DNA from: JBBITI01 sp963735055
GTDB lineage: Bacteria; Chloroflexota; Dehalococcoidia; Dehalococcoidales; UBA2162
Direction of reading: 5' to 3'
NCBI GenBank assembly: GCA_963735055.1
Contig: CAVTJN010000004.1
Coordinates: forward strand, 695,520 to 759,519
Length of the DNA: 64,000 nucleotides
The notes under the pieces are model-generated. The model had not been told where the DNA came from. It did no database searches and saw only the letters and a program-made list of their open reading frames with translations. The position numbers were made by a program, and so were the translations under genes. Shown here piece by piece: positions 53,684-62,412 of this stretch (its first letter is position 1; each line of letters opens with the position of its first letter).

Positions 53684-56647
53684 ATGAAGAGTAAGACGTT
53701 CAGCGTGATTTTCAAGAAGATATCGAAGGCATACGCGATAGCGCTGTTTTCGTGTCTGTTGTTTGTGTTGGGGTCGACACTGGTGCCGGCCCAGCAGGCT
53801 CATGCCGCCGGCAATACTTACTATGTCGCCAAGAACGGGTCGAACTCTGGCTCAGGAACCGAGACGAGCCCCTGGCTGACCATCAAGTACGCGGCCATCA
53901 GGGCGGTGGCCGGCGACACCGTGTACGTCAAGAACGGGACCTACAACGAGCAAATCTGGATTACCTCAGCCGAAGGCGCCCGGGGCGGCTCCGCCGGATA
54001 TCCGGTCACGATCAAGGCCTATCCCGGTCATCTCCCTATCATCGACGGTACCGGACTGCCTAACGTCAATGGGTACATGGGACTGGTCACGATCAATGTC
54101 CCTTACATCAATCTTGATGGCTTTGAGATCAGAAACAATGCGGCGTATTCGGGAGTATTCGTCGCCGATACCCATAACATCAACCTGAGCAATCTGAACA
54201 TCCATAACGTCAACTGGGAGGGTATCCAAGTAGGCTCGTCGTCAAACGTGGTGATAGATAGCGTGCAGGTGTACAATTCGGTTTCATCTTTGCAGAACGA
54301 ATCCATCACGCTGAAAGCCACCACGAACTTTGAGATCAAGAATTCGAGCATCCACGACAACAAGAAAGAGGGCATCAACTGCAAGAACGGCAGCAGCAAC
54401 GGACTGATCCACGACAATGATATCTACAATATCCCAAGCGACGGTATCTACCTGGAGACTACTGGCATTGCCCAGTCCAACATTTCGATTTACCGCAACC
54501 GGATACACACGGGCTCCGGTAACGGCATCGCATTAGGCTCCGAGTTGTCCAGTCGTGCCCCGCAAACGGGCATCAGCATCTACAATAATCTCATCTACGG
54601 GAACGGCCGGGGCTTGGTGGCCTATCCCATGAACTACCTCAAGACCTTCAGCATCATAAACAACACCTTCTACCATAACGGCTACGTGGAAATCCAGGTC
54701 TACGACCCGCCCCAGTATCAGGTCAATTGTGCCATCCGAAACAATATCATCGTGCCCAATCCGGGTAGGGCCAGTGGTTCTATTCTCACTGCCAATGGTC
54801 CGGGCGGGATCACGATCGATCACAATCTCTTCTATAACTCCACCGAGTATAACGTGCTGGACATCTTTGGAACCGACTACGTTAAGGCCGACCCCCAGTT
54901 GATCAGTCCCTCATCCGATTTCCGGATATCCTCCAGTTCGCCGGCCAAAGACGCTGCTGCGTGGATAAGCGTATCCAGCACCGACTACGTGGGGACTCCC
55001 AGGCCACAGGGGTTAGCGTATGACGTTGGGGCTTACGAGTATGCTGGCTCGACATCGCCAACATCTCCAACCTATCCGACGTCCCCGACCGCTCCGACCA
55101 CCGGTGGACTGCCCAACATCACCACGGCGACAGTGCTCCCGAACGGAACGTCAGGGGTATACTATTATCAGACCCTGACGGCGAGCGGTGGCACCGGATC
55201 CTATACCTGGGCGATAAGCTCGGGGACGCTTCCGCCGGGACTGTCGCTAAGCTCGACCGGTATTATTTCGGGCGTGCCCGCAACGGGCGGCAGTGCCATG
55301 ACGATCACCGTTCGTTTGACGGACAGCGCCGGCGCCGCGGGCATCAAGTCTCTTTCCATCAAGATCGACGGCACCGTCGTCAGTACCCCAACAACTCCCC
55401 CACCGAGTCCCCCGGCAACCACCGGTGGGCTGCCTAACATCACCACCGCTACCATCCTGCCGAACGGAACGTCGGGAGTGGCCTACTATCAACCCCTGAC
55501 GGCCAGCGGTGGCACCGGCTACTATACTTGGACAGTGTACTCGGGGGCGCTTCCGCCAGGACTGTCCCTCAGCTCGAGCGGCGTCATTTCGGGGACGCCC
55601 ACGACGGGTGGCAGTGCCATGACGGTCACTATTCGTTTGACCGACAGCGCAGGGGCCGCGGGTATCAAGTCTCTTTCCATCAAGATCGACGGCGCCGTCG
55701 TCAGTACCCCAACAACTCCCCCACCGAGTCCCCCGGCAACCACCGGTGGGCTGCCTAACATCACCACCGCTACCATCCTGCCGAACGGAACGTCGGGAGT
55801 GGCCTACTATCAGCCCCTGACGGCCAGCGGTGGCACCAGCTACTATACTTGGACAGTGTACTCGGGGGCGCTTCCGCCAGGACTGTCCCTCAGCTCGAGC
55901 GGTGTCATTTCGGGGACGCCCACGACGGGTGGCAGTGCCATGACGGTCACTATTCGTTTGACCGACAGCGCAGGGGCCGCGGGTATCAAGTCTCTTTCCA
56001 TCAAGATCGACGGCGCCGTCGTCAGTACCCCAACAACTCCCCCACCGAGTCCCCCGGCAACCACCGGTGGGCTGCCTAACATCACCACCGCTACCATCCT
56101 GCCGAACGGAACGTCGGGAGTGGCCTACTATCAGCCCCTGACGGCCAGCGGTGGCACCGGCTACTACACTTGGACAGTGTACTCGGGGGCGCTTCCGCCA
56201 GGACTGTCCCTCAACTCGAGCGGTGTCATTTCGGGGACGCCCACGACGGGCGGCAGTGCCATGACGGTCACCATTCGATTGACGGACAGCGCCGGCGCCG
56301 CGGGAATGAAGTCCCTGTCGATCAAGATCGACGGCCCGGTCAATACCCCAGCCGCTGCCCCGGCAGCGACCGGTGGCCTGCCCAGCATCACCACCGCCAC
56401 GGTTCTGCCGAAAGGAACGGTGGGGGCGTCCTACTATCAGCCCCTGACGGCGTCCGGCGGCACCGGTCTCTATACGTGGACAATAAGCGCCGGGGCGCTT
56501 CCAGCAGGGCTGTCGCTTAGTCGGACCGGAGTCATTTCGGGTACGCCAACGACAGCGGGCAGCCCGGTGACGATCACCGTTCGATTAACTGACAGCGCCG
56601 GCGCCGCCGGGGCCAAGTCGTTATCAATCGCGGTCAGCGCCAACTAG
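53684..56647 (+). CDS. Secreted beta-helix protein with five Ig-like tandem repeats
   Basis: 987-residue exported protein. Signal peptide (about residues 1-41, ending QQAHAAGN) then a right-handed beta-helix (about 43-455; TYYVAKNGSNSG, ISIYNNLIYGNGRG, FSIINNTFYHNGYV). From about residue 472, five He_PIG-type Ig-like modules follow, each starting GGLP[NS]ITTAT and containing YTWT and SGVISGTPTTGGSAMTVT, separated by PTTPPPSPPATT-type linkers. It has no dockerin and no membrane anchor, unlike its paralogues. Residues 33-160 are identical in amino acids to the dockerin protein at 25139. Presumed to be a surface adhesin or glycan-active protein. A strong terminator follows. Confidence 0.9.
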   Translation: MKSKTFSVIFKKISKAYAIALFSCLLFVLGSTLVPAQQAHAAGNTYYVAKNGSNSGSGTETSPWLTIKYAAIRAVAGDTVYVKNGTYNEQIWITSAEGARGGSAGYPVTIKAYPGHLPIIDGTGLPNVNGYMGLVTINVPYINLDGFEIRNNAAYSGVFVADTHNINLSNLNIHNVNWEGIQVGSSSNVVIDSVQVYNSVSSLQNESITLKATTNFEIKNSSIHDNKKEGINCKNGSSNGLIHDNDIYNIPSDGIYLETTGIAQSNISIYRNRIHTGSGNGIALGSELSSRAPQTGISIYNNLIYGNGRGLVAYPMNYLKTFSIINNTFYHNGYVEIQVYDPPQYQVNCAIRNNIIVPNPGRASGSILTANGPGGITIDHNLFYNSTEYNVLDIFGTDYVKADPQLISPSSDFRISSSSPAKDAAAWISVSSTDYVGTPRPQGLAYDVGAYEYAGSTSPTSPTYPTSPTAPTTGGLPNITTATVLPNGTSGVYYYQTLTASGGTGSYTWAISSGTLPPGLSLSSTGIISGVPATGGSAMTITVRLTDSAGAAGIKSLSIKIDGTVVSTPTTPPPSPPATTGGLPNITTATILPNGTSGVAYYQPLTASGGTGYYTWTVYSGALPPGLSLSSSGVISGTPTTGGSAMTVTIRLTDSAGAAGIKSLSIKIDGAVVSTPTTPPPSPPATTGGLPNITTATILPNGTSGVAYYQPLTASGGTSYYTWTVYSGALPPGLSLSSSGVISGTPTTGGSAMTVTIRLTDSAGAAGIKSLSIKIDGAVVSTPTTPPPSPPATTGGLPNITTATILPNGTSGVAYYQPLTASGGTGYYTWTVYSGALPPGLSLNSSGVISGTPTTGGSAMTVTIRLTDSAGAAGMKSLSIKIDGPVNTPAAAPAATGGLPSITTATVLPKGTVGASYYQPLTASGGTGLYTWTISAGALPAGLSLSRTGVISGTPTTAGSPVTITVRLTDSAGAAGAKSLSIAVSAN
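53781..54163 (+). repeat. Inverted repeat copy B (383 bp) inside the beta-helix gene
   Basis: Partner of 26888-27270 in the opposite orientation, 376/383 identical, all seven differences silent. It encodes the end of the signal peptide and the first turns of the beta-helix. See the matching finding for the inversion hypothesis. Confidence 0.9.
55099..56644 (+). repeat. Tandem 321-bp repeats encoding Ig-like modules
   Basis: Unit starts at 55099, 55420, 55741, 56062 and 56368; the first three intervals are exactly 321 bp (107 codons), the fourth 306 bp. Units 2, 3 and most of 4 are almost identical in DNA, units 1 and 5 more diverged. Such a tract is prone to gain or loss of whole units in frame, and to collapse during assembly. 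Confidence 0.93.
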
Positions 56648-56680
56648 ACCATCAACCCTTGTAGCCAGTCCTCTGAACTA

Positions 56681-56713
56681 GAAAGGGAGCCTCCCCGGGG
56701 GAGGCTCCCTTTC
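56681..56713 (+). terminator. Strong intrinsic terminator-like hairpin
   Basis: A 16-bp perfect inverted repeat: GAAAGGGAGCCTCCCC pairs with GGGGAGGCTCCCTTTC around one base (a few inner pairs open in practice). The right arm ends in CTTTCTCT. It lies 34 bp after the stop of the beta-helix gene. Its A-rich left flank means it could act in both directions. Confidence 0.85.
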
Positions 56714-56953
56714 TCTGCAGCAGATTTGACCACCTCCGGTGCGACAAAGAGCTTTGTGCCGGCCACACTTCAGAGGGACCTTTCCAGGAGGCAGAGTGGA
56801 TCAACGTGACAAGACCTGACGGATTTCGGTCCGATAACAACACCCCAAGAGACTAACTGACCAAAGGATCACGATCCGGTGCGCCGCCATCTCAGATTCG
56901 TGACCACTGTCTCCGCACGGCGATCTAAGGTAGACTAACGTGGTGAGGCCCGG

Positions 56954-57349
56954 ATGAAAATCCTGACGAAAATCGTTGACTGGCTTGCGTTTCCCTACAG
57001 CATGTGGCTGCTGCTGAAGGACCCCGCGGTTTCTACCAGAGTCAAGTTGAAAGCCGGCGCGATACTACTCGTGTTGTTCATCTATCTGTTGGACCCGATG
57101 GATGTGATTCCCGACATCGCCCCGGTACTAGGATGGTTGGACGACCTGGTGGCCATTCCCTTGGCCATGGCTGTGACCAAGAAACTGGTCCCCGAAATAA
57201 ACGTTGCCGCACTGGTTCAAGCAGCCAGGGCGGACACGAGACGCGCCACGGTGTGGATCGCTACTGTCCTTGCTGCGATGACCTTGATCAGCCTTGCCGG
57301 GATCGGATTGCTGGTGTATCTTACGGTCCGCAATTGGCCCGGCAGATGA
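56954..57349 (+). CDS. YkvA/DUF1232 family small membrane protein
   Basis: 131 residues. The DUF1232 core spans about residues 20-75 and contains the hallmark YLLDPMDVIPDIAPVLGWLDD, followed by AIPLAMAV. A C-terminal transmembrane helix lies at about 97-122. The function of the family is unknown. ATG with GAGGCCCGG upstream; monocistronic as far as can be seen. Confidence 0.88.
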   Translation: MKILTKIVDWLAFPYSMWLLLKDPAVSTRVKLKAGAILLVLFIYLLDPMDVIPDIAPVLGWLDDLVAIPLAMAVTKKLVPEINVAALVQAARADTRRATVWIATVLAAMTLISLAGIGLLVYLTVRNWPGR

Positions 57350-57462
57350 TGGACCTCAGGAGAAAGGCCGAATCACTACCATCGTCTCCGCGATCGCCCT
57401 GCCTCCCGGTCTGATGGCAGGAGTGCTAAGGATGAGATATGGAAGGCCCAATACAGCAACTG

Positions 57463-57483
57463 TATATACACATAATGTATATA
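57463..57483. repeat. Short AT-rich inverted repeat
   Basis: TATATACA and TGTATATA (8 bp each) surround CATAA, just past the stop of the zinc-ribbon gene. The ten bases TATATACACA recur at 57961-57970, just upstream of the same gene. May be an operator, or coincidence in A+T-rich sequence. Confidence 0.35.
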
Positions 57484-57497
57484 TTCCAGATTCGGGA

Positions 57498-57953
57498 TCA
57501 TCTCCCGTTCCTCAACAGGCTATCGATATCGCTCTGATTCCAAATCACGATCATTCTGTAGCCTGCCTCGCCGTCAACTTCGACTATGGCTAACTCATCC
57601 CCACCACGGCGCGCCCACGTTATGAAGCGCTCGTTTGGTGGCAGGGACGACACTATGCCCGCGATACGCCTCCCCCTCTCCTCCATCACCAGCGTCATCC
57701 CCTGGTCATCTCCCGCCGGCTGGTAACTCGGCGATAAGGGCTGGACCTCTGATTCCCGCTCCGGTCTCGGCGCGATGGCATGGGGTGGGGGAAGTGCCGC
57801 CTTCTCTTGTGGTCCCGAGTATTTCACCCTGGTGCGATTCCAGTAAGGGCTTCGGCATTTTGGATTCGCGCAAGTGCCGGGAACGCGCGAGCCGTGGCTC
57901 ACCCACCGGTACCCGCAGCGGGTACATGTCAGGATCTTCAGTCTGCGAGGCAT
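57498..57953 (-). CDS. Zinc-ribbon protein of unknown function
   Basis: 151 residues. An N-terminal zinc ribbon (about 9-38) has the pattern CTRCGYRW ... CANPKCRSPYW, four cysteines as C-x2-C-x17-C-x4-C. A Pro-rich linker follows (about 50-75), then a small domain ending in ERFITWARRGGDELAIVEVD. The N-terminus looks like a DNA- or RNA-binding ribbon of plasmid and phage proteins. TATAAT lies only a few bases before the chosen ATG, so either a start further in or another promoter is possible. Confidence 0.6.
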   Translation of the reverse strand: MPRRLKILTCTRCGYRWVSHGSRVPGTCANPKCRSPYWNRTRVKYSGPQEKAALPPPHAIAPRPERESEVQPLSPSYQPAGDDQGMTLVMEERGRRIAGIVSSLPPNERFITWARRGGDELAIVEVDGEAGYRMIVIWNQSDIDSLLRNGR

Positions 57954-57983
57954 GCATTATTATATACACAGTTGGAGGAGACT

Positions 57984-58085
57984 ATGGTTTCGTCTGTTGG
58001 GGAAGATCCGCCCAATGGGAGGCCGAGGAAACCACGGCCAGAATTGAATGCGATACTACCTGTGGCCAGACGGCCGAAGGAGTAG
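57984..58085 (+). CDS. Possible small ORF (33 codons)
   Basis: ATG preceded at three to nine bases by GGAGGAG, followed by 33 sense codons (MVSSVGEDPPNGRPRKPRPE then LNAILPVARRPKE). No family recognised. The good ribosome binding site is the only support; it is divergent from the zinc-ribbon gene. Confidence 0.25.
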   Translation: MVSSVGEDPPNGRPRKPRPELNAILPVARRPKE

Positions 58086-58125
58086 CATTGGAGATCTCTG
58101 ACGCCACCTAGAGGCGGGCTGAAAG

Positions 58126-58210
58126 TGCCGAGGAACAGAATCGAACTGTTGACACGCGGATTTTCAGTCCGACCAAGCCTGCTGGTGGACATGCTGAGCC
58201 ACCTGGCGGC
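58126..58210 (-). pseudogene. Degenerate tRNA-Phe(GAA) relic
   Basis: In the minus sense the 3' half is convincing. The anticodon arm CGGA-CTGAAAA-TCCG has anticodon GAA, a T arm AACAG-TTCGATT-CTGTT follows, and then CCTCGGC and discriminator A. The 5' half is only partly tRNA-like (GCCG, AGGTGGCTCAGCA) and contains about 10-12 extra bases, so the D arm and the acceptor pairing fail. No CCA is encoded. It is probably a disrupted tRNA gene or the end of an old integration event, beside an IS110 element. Confidence 0.55.
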
Positions 58211-59018
58211 TCTGGGGCGGGCCGCGGAGGAGTTGGGGCAAGCTCTCAGCTGTAAAGACTGCCTTCGGGATGAAGAAGAGAAGCCTGTGCCTCAACTCCT
58301 CTTGAGGATAGCATCTCCTCCGGGGAAGATCAAGACCCCCGTCCCCAGAAGGCATGCGCTCTGCCCCAAGGGGGCGACCATGGATCGGGCGAAGACCGCT
58401 GTTTTCGTAGATCCAGCTTCCTATCGCCACCAAGGTGGTTCCCGATTGCACCCTGGTTAAGAGGCATGTACCGGTGCGGATTCCGCTCCGCCATTCTCAC
58501 ACGGGAAGCTGGCGCCCAGTGTGAGACCGAGAATGACCTCTTGGACCGGCGTTTCGAATTTGGAGCACCGGGTCGAATCCCGTGACACGGCCCAAGCTTC
58601 CTGCCGAGGTCATCCGTTAGGCTCCGCTCTCGCTGGCCGACCAGCGCGTCGCTCCCAGGCAGGGACTGATGCAGGGGCATGCCTCGATCCGTTAGTTTGT
58701 CATGGAGACTCGGAGTCATTCACTCGTTGGGCTCCTTCCGGTGGCCGGCTGTGCGGCGCGCCTCTGGTGTTCGCTGCTGCGACTCCTTGTCACGCTGCCG
58801 CCTCTGTGTTATCTTGGTCGGGCGCGGAAGCGAGCCTGAGGCCCGACCTCTACATGGTGTCTGAATGGGATTCGTTCAGAAGACCCACGATCATGGTGGT
58901 CAAGAATTGGCTGAGGGTGAGAAATCCTGGAACTGCCCGGGCTTCAAGCTCCGTCCTGATGTTGGTTGCAGCCTGACGCCGCGGCTCGCTTCCACGCCCT
59001 ACGATGGGAGGCGCGCTA
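58211..59018. other. Non-coding stretch upstream of the IS110 transposase
   Basis: About 800 bp without a convincing gene. Around 58545-58590 (GGAGCACCGGGTCGAATCCCGTGACACGG) another sequence resembles a tRNA T arm, but it cannot be folded into a full tRNA. For IS110-group elements the region before the transposase is expected to hold the left end and the structured non-coding (bridge) RNA. I could not delimit the element's ends. Confidence 0.45.
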
Positions 59019-60317
59019 ATGGGAAACCTCAGAAGGCTCTACGTCGGAATAGATGTTCACAAGAAGACGCACAAAGTCGCCATGCTGCCACATGCAGGAA
59101 TCGCTCGTTCGTCTGCTGCTTGGCGGCAGATGACGTTCATGGACATTGAGACAAGTAGCGAGGGATTCCATAATCTCGAAACGAGCCTCAAGGGGCTCTG
59201 CGACGATCCTTCGGAGGTCGTCATAGCCGTAGATCACACTGGAGGGCACTATTGCGAGGCACTCGTCTATTTTCTACAATCCAGGGGCTACTCAGTATTC
59301 AACGTGGAACCCGCCGCCATGAAGGAGGCTAGAGACCGATTGCTGGCGGAGGAGAACAAGAGCGACAAGATCGATGCCGCCAGTGCGGCCTACCTCCTCT
59401 ATTTAAGAGACGCTCACGGCCTATCGTTCAGAATCTCATCAGTTCCGTACGAGCTTGGTAGCCAAGCCTCTGTGCTGGCAAAGTTGATTATCGAGCGAGA
59501 GCAGCACAACAAGCGGCTGGTCCAAGTCACCAACAGACTTCACCAGTTACTGGCTTCCGTGTTCCCTGAGGGAGAGACAAACTACCCTTTGGCGCTCCTA
59601 AGAATCAGCCGGCTGTACCCCACGCCCGCAGACATATGCTGCAGCAACGGGCTGAGCGGCATCAAGTGGCTGAATGAGGATAACCGTCGGGCGATATGTC
59701 GTCTCGCGGGCGACTCGGTCGGCGTGCCCGGTGAACAGTATCGGGACTTGATCAAATACTTGGCAGAGCAACGGGCTGCCGAGCGGGAAAGGCGCGACGC
59801 TATCGGAGGACTCATCTCGAGCAGAGTCGCTGCCCATCCCTATGGCCCTATCATGCTTTCGTTCCCGTGCATGGGACCAATGGCCGCGGCCGCAATAATA
59901 TCTGTGGCCAAGGACATCAACAACTGGCCAAGTGACAGGAAGTTCAAAAAGGCGCTGGGGCTCTACTCCACCCTCAAGCAATCCGGAGTAAGCCCAGGTA
60001 GGGCGAGAATGGGACGCGGAGGATCAAGGCACACTCGAAGGTTGCTGTTTGAAGTAGTCCTTCGGTCACTCCGGAAGTCGATCGACGATAACGACTTCAA
60101 GGACTACTACGCTCGCCAGGTCTCGCACAACAAGCCGGCCCGCAAGGCTCTCGTAGCGACCATGGGCAAGCTCGCTGAGATTGTCTATCATTGCGTGAGA
60201 TCTGGGGAACACTACCAATACAGCGGCGTGTATGGCAATCACTTACGTCCGCCAAAACAACCGGATGGTCTGCCGCCAGACAACGACGACGACCAAACAG
60301 AAATTACCATTCACTGA
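59019..60317 (+). mobile_element. IS110 family transposase
   Basis: 432 residues. N-terminal DEDD (RuvC-like) domain with GIDVHKKTHKVAML, VDHTGGHYCEALVYFL and SDKIDAASAAYLL, the second half of the acidic tetrad. The C-terminal Tnp_20 domain has SFPCMGPMAAAAIISVAKDI and GLYSTLKQSG with the catalytic serine region, and RARMGRGGSRHTRRLL. Start at ATG 59019 is supported by GGGAGG eight bases upstream; an in-frame ATG at 59004 adds five residues. Apparently full length and intact. IS110 elements lack terminal inverted repeats, so the borders are not assigned. Confidence 0.92.
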
Positions 60318-60470
60318 AACGTCATGACCAGGCTTAAACCAGCTCGAGGACGTGGTGAAACTGGTTCGCGGGGTCGAAGCCGGGAAATAGCCTCACGCGG
60401 GACCCCTTATTGTCGCCCTTTGTCAAGACCACTGGAACGATACTGAAAGACGGGGCACGAGAGGTAGGTT

Positions 60471-61190
60471 TTGGTATACATAGTCGGTCACCGCGGAACC
60501 CCGGTTTCCGTTCCAGAAAACACAATCGAGTCCTTCAAGAAAGCGATCGGATTAGGCGTCGATTTCATCGAATGCGACGTGCAATCCAGCAAAGACGGGG
60601 AAATCGTGGTTATGCACGATAGCAGGCTGAATAGGACGACTAGTGGGAGGGGCCGTATCAGGGACTTCACCCTAGAGGAACTAAACAAGTTAACTATTGC
60701 CGGCAGATTCAGAATTCCAACGCTTGCAGAGGTCCTGGCCCTGGAATCTCGATTACTCATAGAATTGAAATCGTTCCGTTCCGGGATATCGAAACGAATC
60801 TATCCGAATCTTGTCGCAAAACTGTTGGACGGGCTTCAAGGAGTCAAGTCCAGAGGTGATACTATCCTTATGTCCTTCGACAAATCGTATATCGAGCAAC
60901 TGCATGGTTCTGGATATAGAAGGATGCTTCTCTCCTCCAAATTCCCTGATCTTGCTGCTCTGGAAGCCATGGACTTGTTTGGCGTGGGTGTTGACCATCG
61001 CTCGCTGAATGCGGGAAGGATCAAGGAGGCTCACGATAGGCAGCTCACCGTCATGGCCTGGACGCCGGACCAAAAAAGGGATATCGAAAGGGTGATAAGG
61101 GCGGGAGTGGACTACGTGGTGTCAAACGACCCGGGGCTCGCAATAGAAACGTCCAGACAGGTCGGCCTGTCCGACAAGTCCTATCTGTGA
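60471..61190 (+). CDS. Glycerophosphodiester phosphodiesterase
   Basis: 239 residues starting at TTG, with GAGGT seven bases upstream. GDPD TIM-barrel signatures: GHRGTPVSVPENTIESFKKA (catalytic His and Glu region), DFIECDVQSSKDGEIVVMHD (metal-binding E.D and the second catalytic His), and a C-terminal VMAWTPDQKRDIERVIRAGV and VSNDPG. It hydrolyses glycerophosphodiesters to glycerol-3-phosphate. No signal peptide. No functional link to its neighbours. Confidence 0.92.
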   Translation: MVYIVGHRGTPVSVPENTIESFKKAIGLGVDFIECDVQSSKDGEIVVMHDSRLNRTTSGRGRIRDFTLEELNKLTIAGRFRIPTLAEVLALESRLLIELKSFRSGISKRIYPNLVAKLLDGLQGVKSRGDTILMSFDKSYIEQLHGSGYRRMLLSSKFPDLAALEAMDLFGVGVDHRSLNAGRIKEAHDRQLTVMAWTPDQKRDIERVIRAGVDYVVSNDPGLAIETSRQVGLSDKSYL

Positions 61191-61333
61191 TTGACCTTCA
61201 CACTGGCCGAGGTGTTGGATCCCACTCATGTTGAGGGTGAGAAGCGTATCAGGGCGTTCGGTATCTTCGCCCCACAGTAAGCGGATACTGAGAGAAATCA
61301 TTGGCGGAAGTGCCTTCTCTTGTGTCGATCGTA

Positions 61334-61558
61334 TCAAAGCAAGACCAAGGAACCTCTCTCCTTCTTCAAGGTCTTCGTCGATATTCCCTGCCCTCGCAGT
61401 TCGCGTTGACTTTCAAATATGAGCTGGACTGCTTCTTTCAGGTTCTCCTCAACCTGTTTCACTGTCTTCCCCTGACTGAATGCGCCGGGAACAGCATCCA
61501 CCCAGCCGATGTACCATTTATCGCGTTTCTCAATGGTGGCTTCAAAGGTCCGTTCCAT
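61334..61558 (-). CDS. HicB-like antitoxin, apparently orphan
   Basis: 74 residues forming the HicB partial RNase H-like fold: FEATIEKRDKWYIGWVDAVP, GAFSQGKTVKQVEENLKEAV. A HicA toxin would be expected next to it, but I see no HicA-like frame within 300 bp on either side. It lacks a C-terminal DNA-binding domain. It may be a stand-alone HicB or what remains of a pair. Confidence 0.78.
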   Translation of the reverse strand: MERTFEATIEKRDKWYIGWVDAVPGAFSQGKTVKQVEENLKEAVQLIFESQRELRGQGISTKTLKKERGSLVLL

Positions 61559-62277
61559 ACTATGTCCTCCCGCGCCTCAAGTATACAATAGCCGCAGGTG
61601 TCGAGGCTTCGTCCCACTAAATGGGGGTCAGGTCAGGAACGTGACGTCCGGATCGATGGTCCACCGGGGGGAGGAAGGGTCCGTGATTGTGCCATGGGGA
61701 CTCTCAGCGATGAGCGTAGTGGCGAAGAACAGAATCGTACTGCTGACACACGGAGTGTCCATCCGCGGCTCAAGTTACCGAGTCTCCCATTCCCCAACTG
61801 CTAACCAGGAAGAGGGCACCCCCACGGGTAGTCGAACGGACATATACGAGAAGATGAGGCGTTCTTGAAACTGCCCAGTGGCGAACTCTCGCAACTGGCT
61901 GACCTCCAGCGACTGGGTGAAGGTCAATTCAGAGTATGATGGTGGCGCAATCCTAACCGTCGAAACAACACGGCGTAACACCTCATTCGTTTCGTTACCT
62001 GCATGGCCAGGGAGACCAACATGCTGCAACAGGATGTCATGCCCGGCCGGTCTTTGCGTGTGAGAGTCTACTGCAAACGGCTTCAACACTTGATCCGCCG
62101 GCGTTTTGGGACCGAGAGCAGCAGTGTTGATGGATTTCGCCGGTGTTTGTGTGCATTGTTTCGATCAAAATGTCCCCGGCACGACGTGACAATAGATCAT
62201 GGCAGGAGATGTCTGTCCCGTTCTTTACGTCTTCATTCGTTTGCTGACTGGTATCCAGGTGTAATCAAAGAATCGCC
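61559..62277. other. Intergenic region with a second tRNA-like relic
   Basis: About 700 bp without a convincing gene. 61718-61766 (minus sense) resembles the relic at 58126-58177: CGGA-TGGACAC-TCCG, then TGTGTC, AGCAG-TACGATT-CTGTT and CTTCGCCACT. Anticodon position would read GAC, but T33 and the TTC of the T loop are lost. Probably a decayed tRNA fragment related to the first. Confidence 0.35.
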
Positions 62278-62412
62278 ATGCGACTACAGACGCGCGATTA
62301 TTGGCAGCCGCCTGCTCCCTGGGGGGCCGTTGAAACCGAGAGTGCCGAAGCGGGGCGTTCACCGAGGGTCACGCGGCCGACCGACAGACCGGAGGAATCT
62401 CGAGATCGGCGT

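Noticed and set aside
53354..53803. 149-codon minus-strand frame upstream of the 987-residue gene
   Set aside because: Overlaps the signal-peptide coding region of a confirmed gene in antisense and has no features or ribosome binding site.
55099..56644. Regularly spaced repeats considered as a CRISPR-like array
   Set aside because: The period is 321 bp, the repeats are coding and contiguous without unique spacers, and no cas gene is near.
58540..58595. tRNA gene on the plus strand (T-arm-like GGGTCGAATCCC)
   Set aside because: The T arm has a bulge or a short loop, and no anticodon arm or matching acceptor strand could be found upstream.
62339..62380. Third tRNA-like relic (AGTGCCGAAGCGGGG ... 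GTCACGCGG)
   Set aside because: Matches the relic at 58126 only in scattered positions and lacks both a T loop and an anticodon loop.
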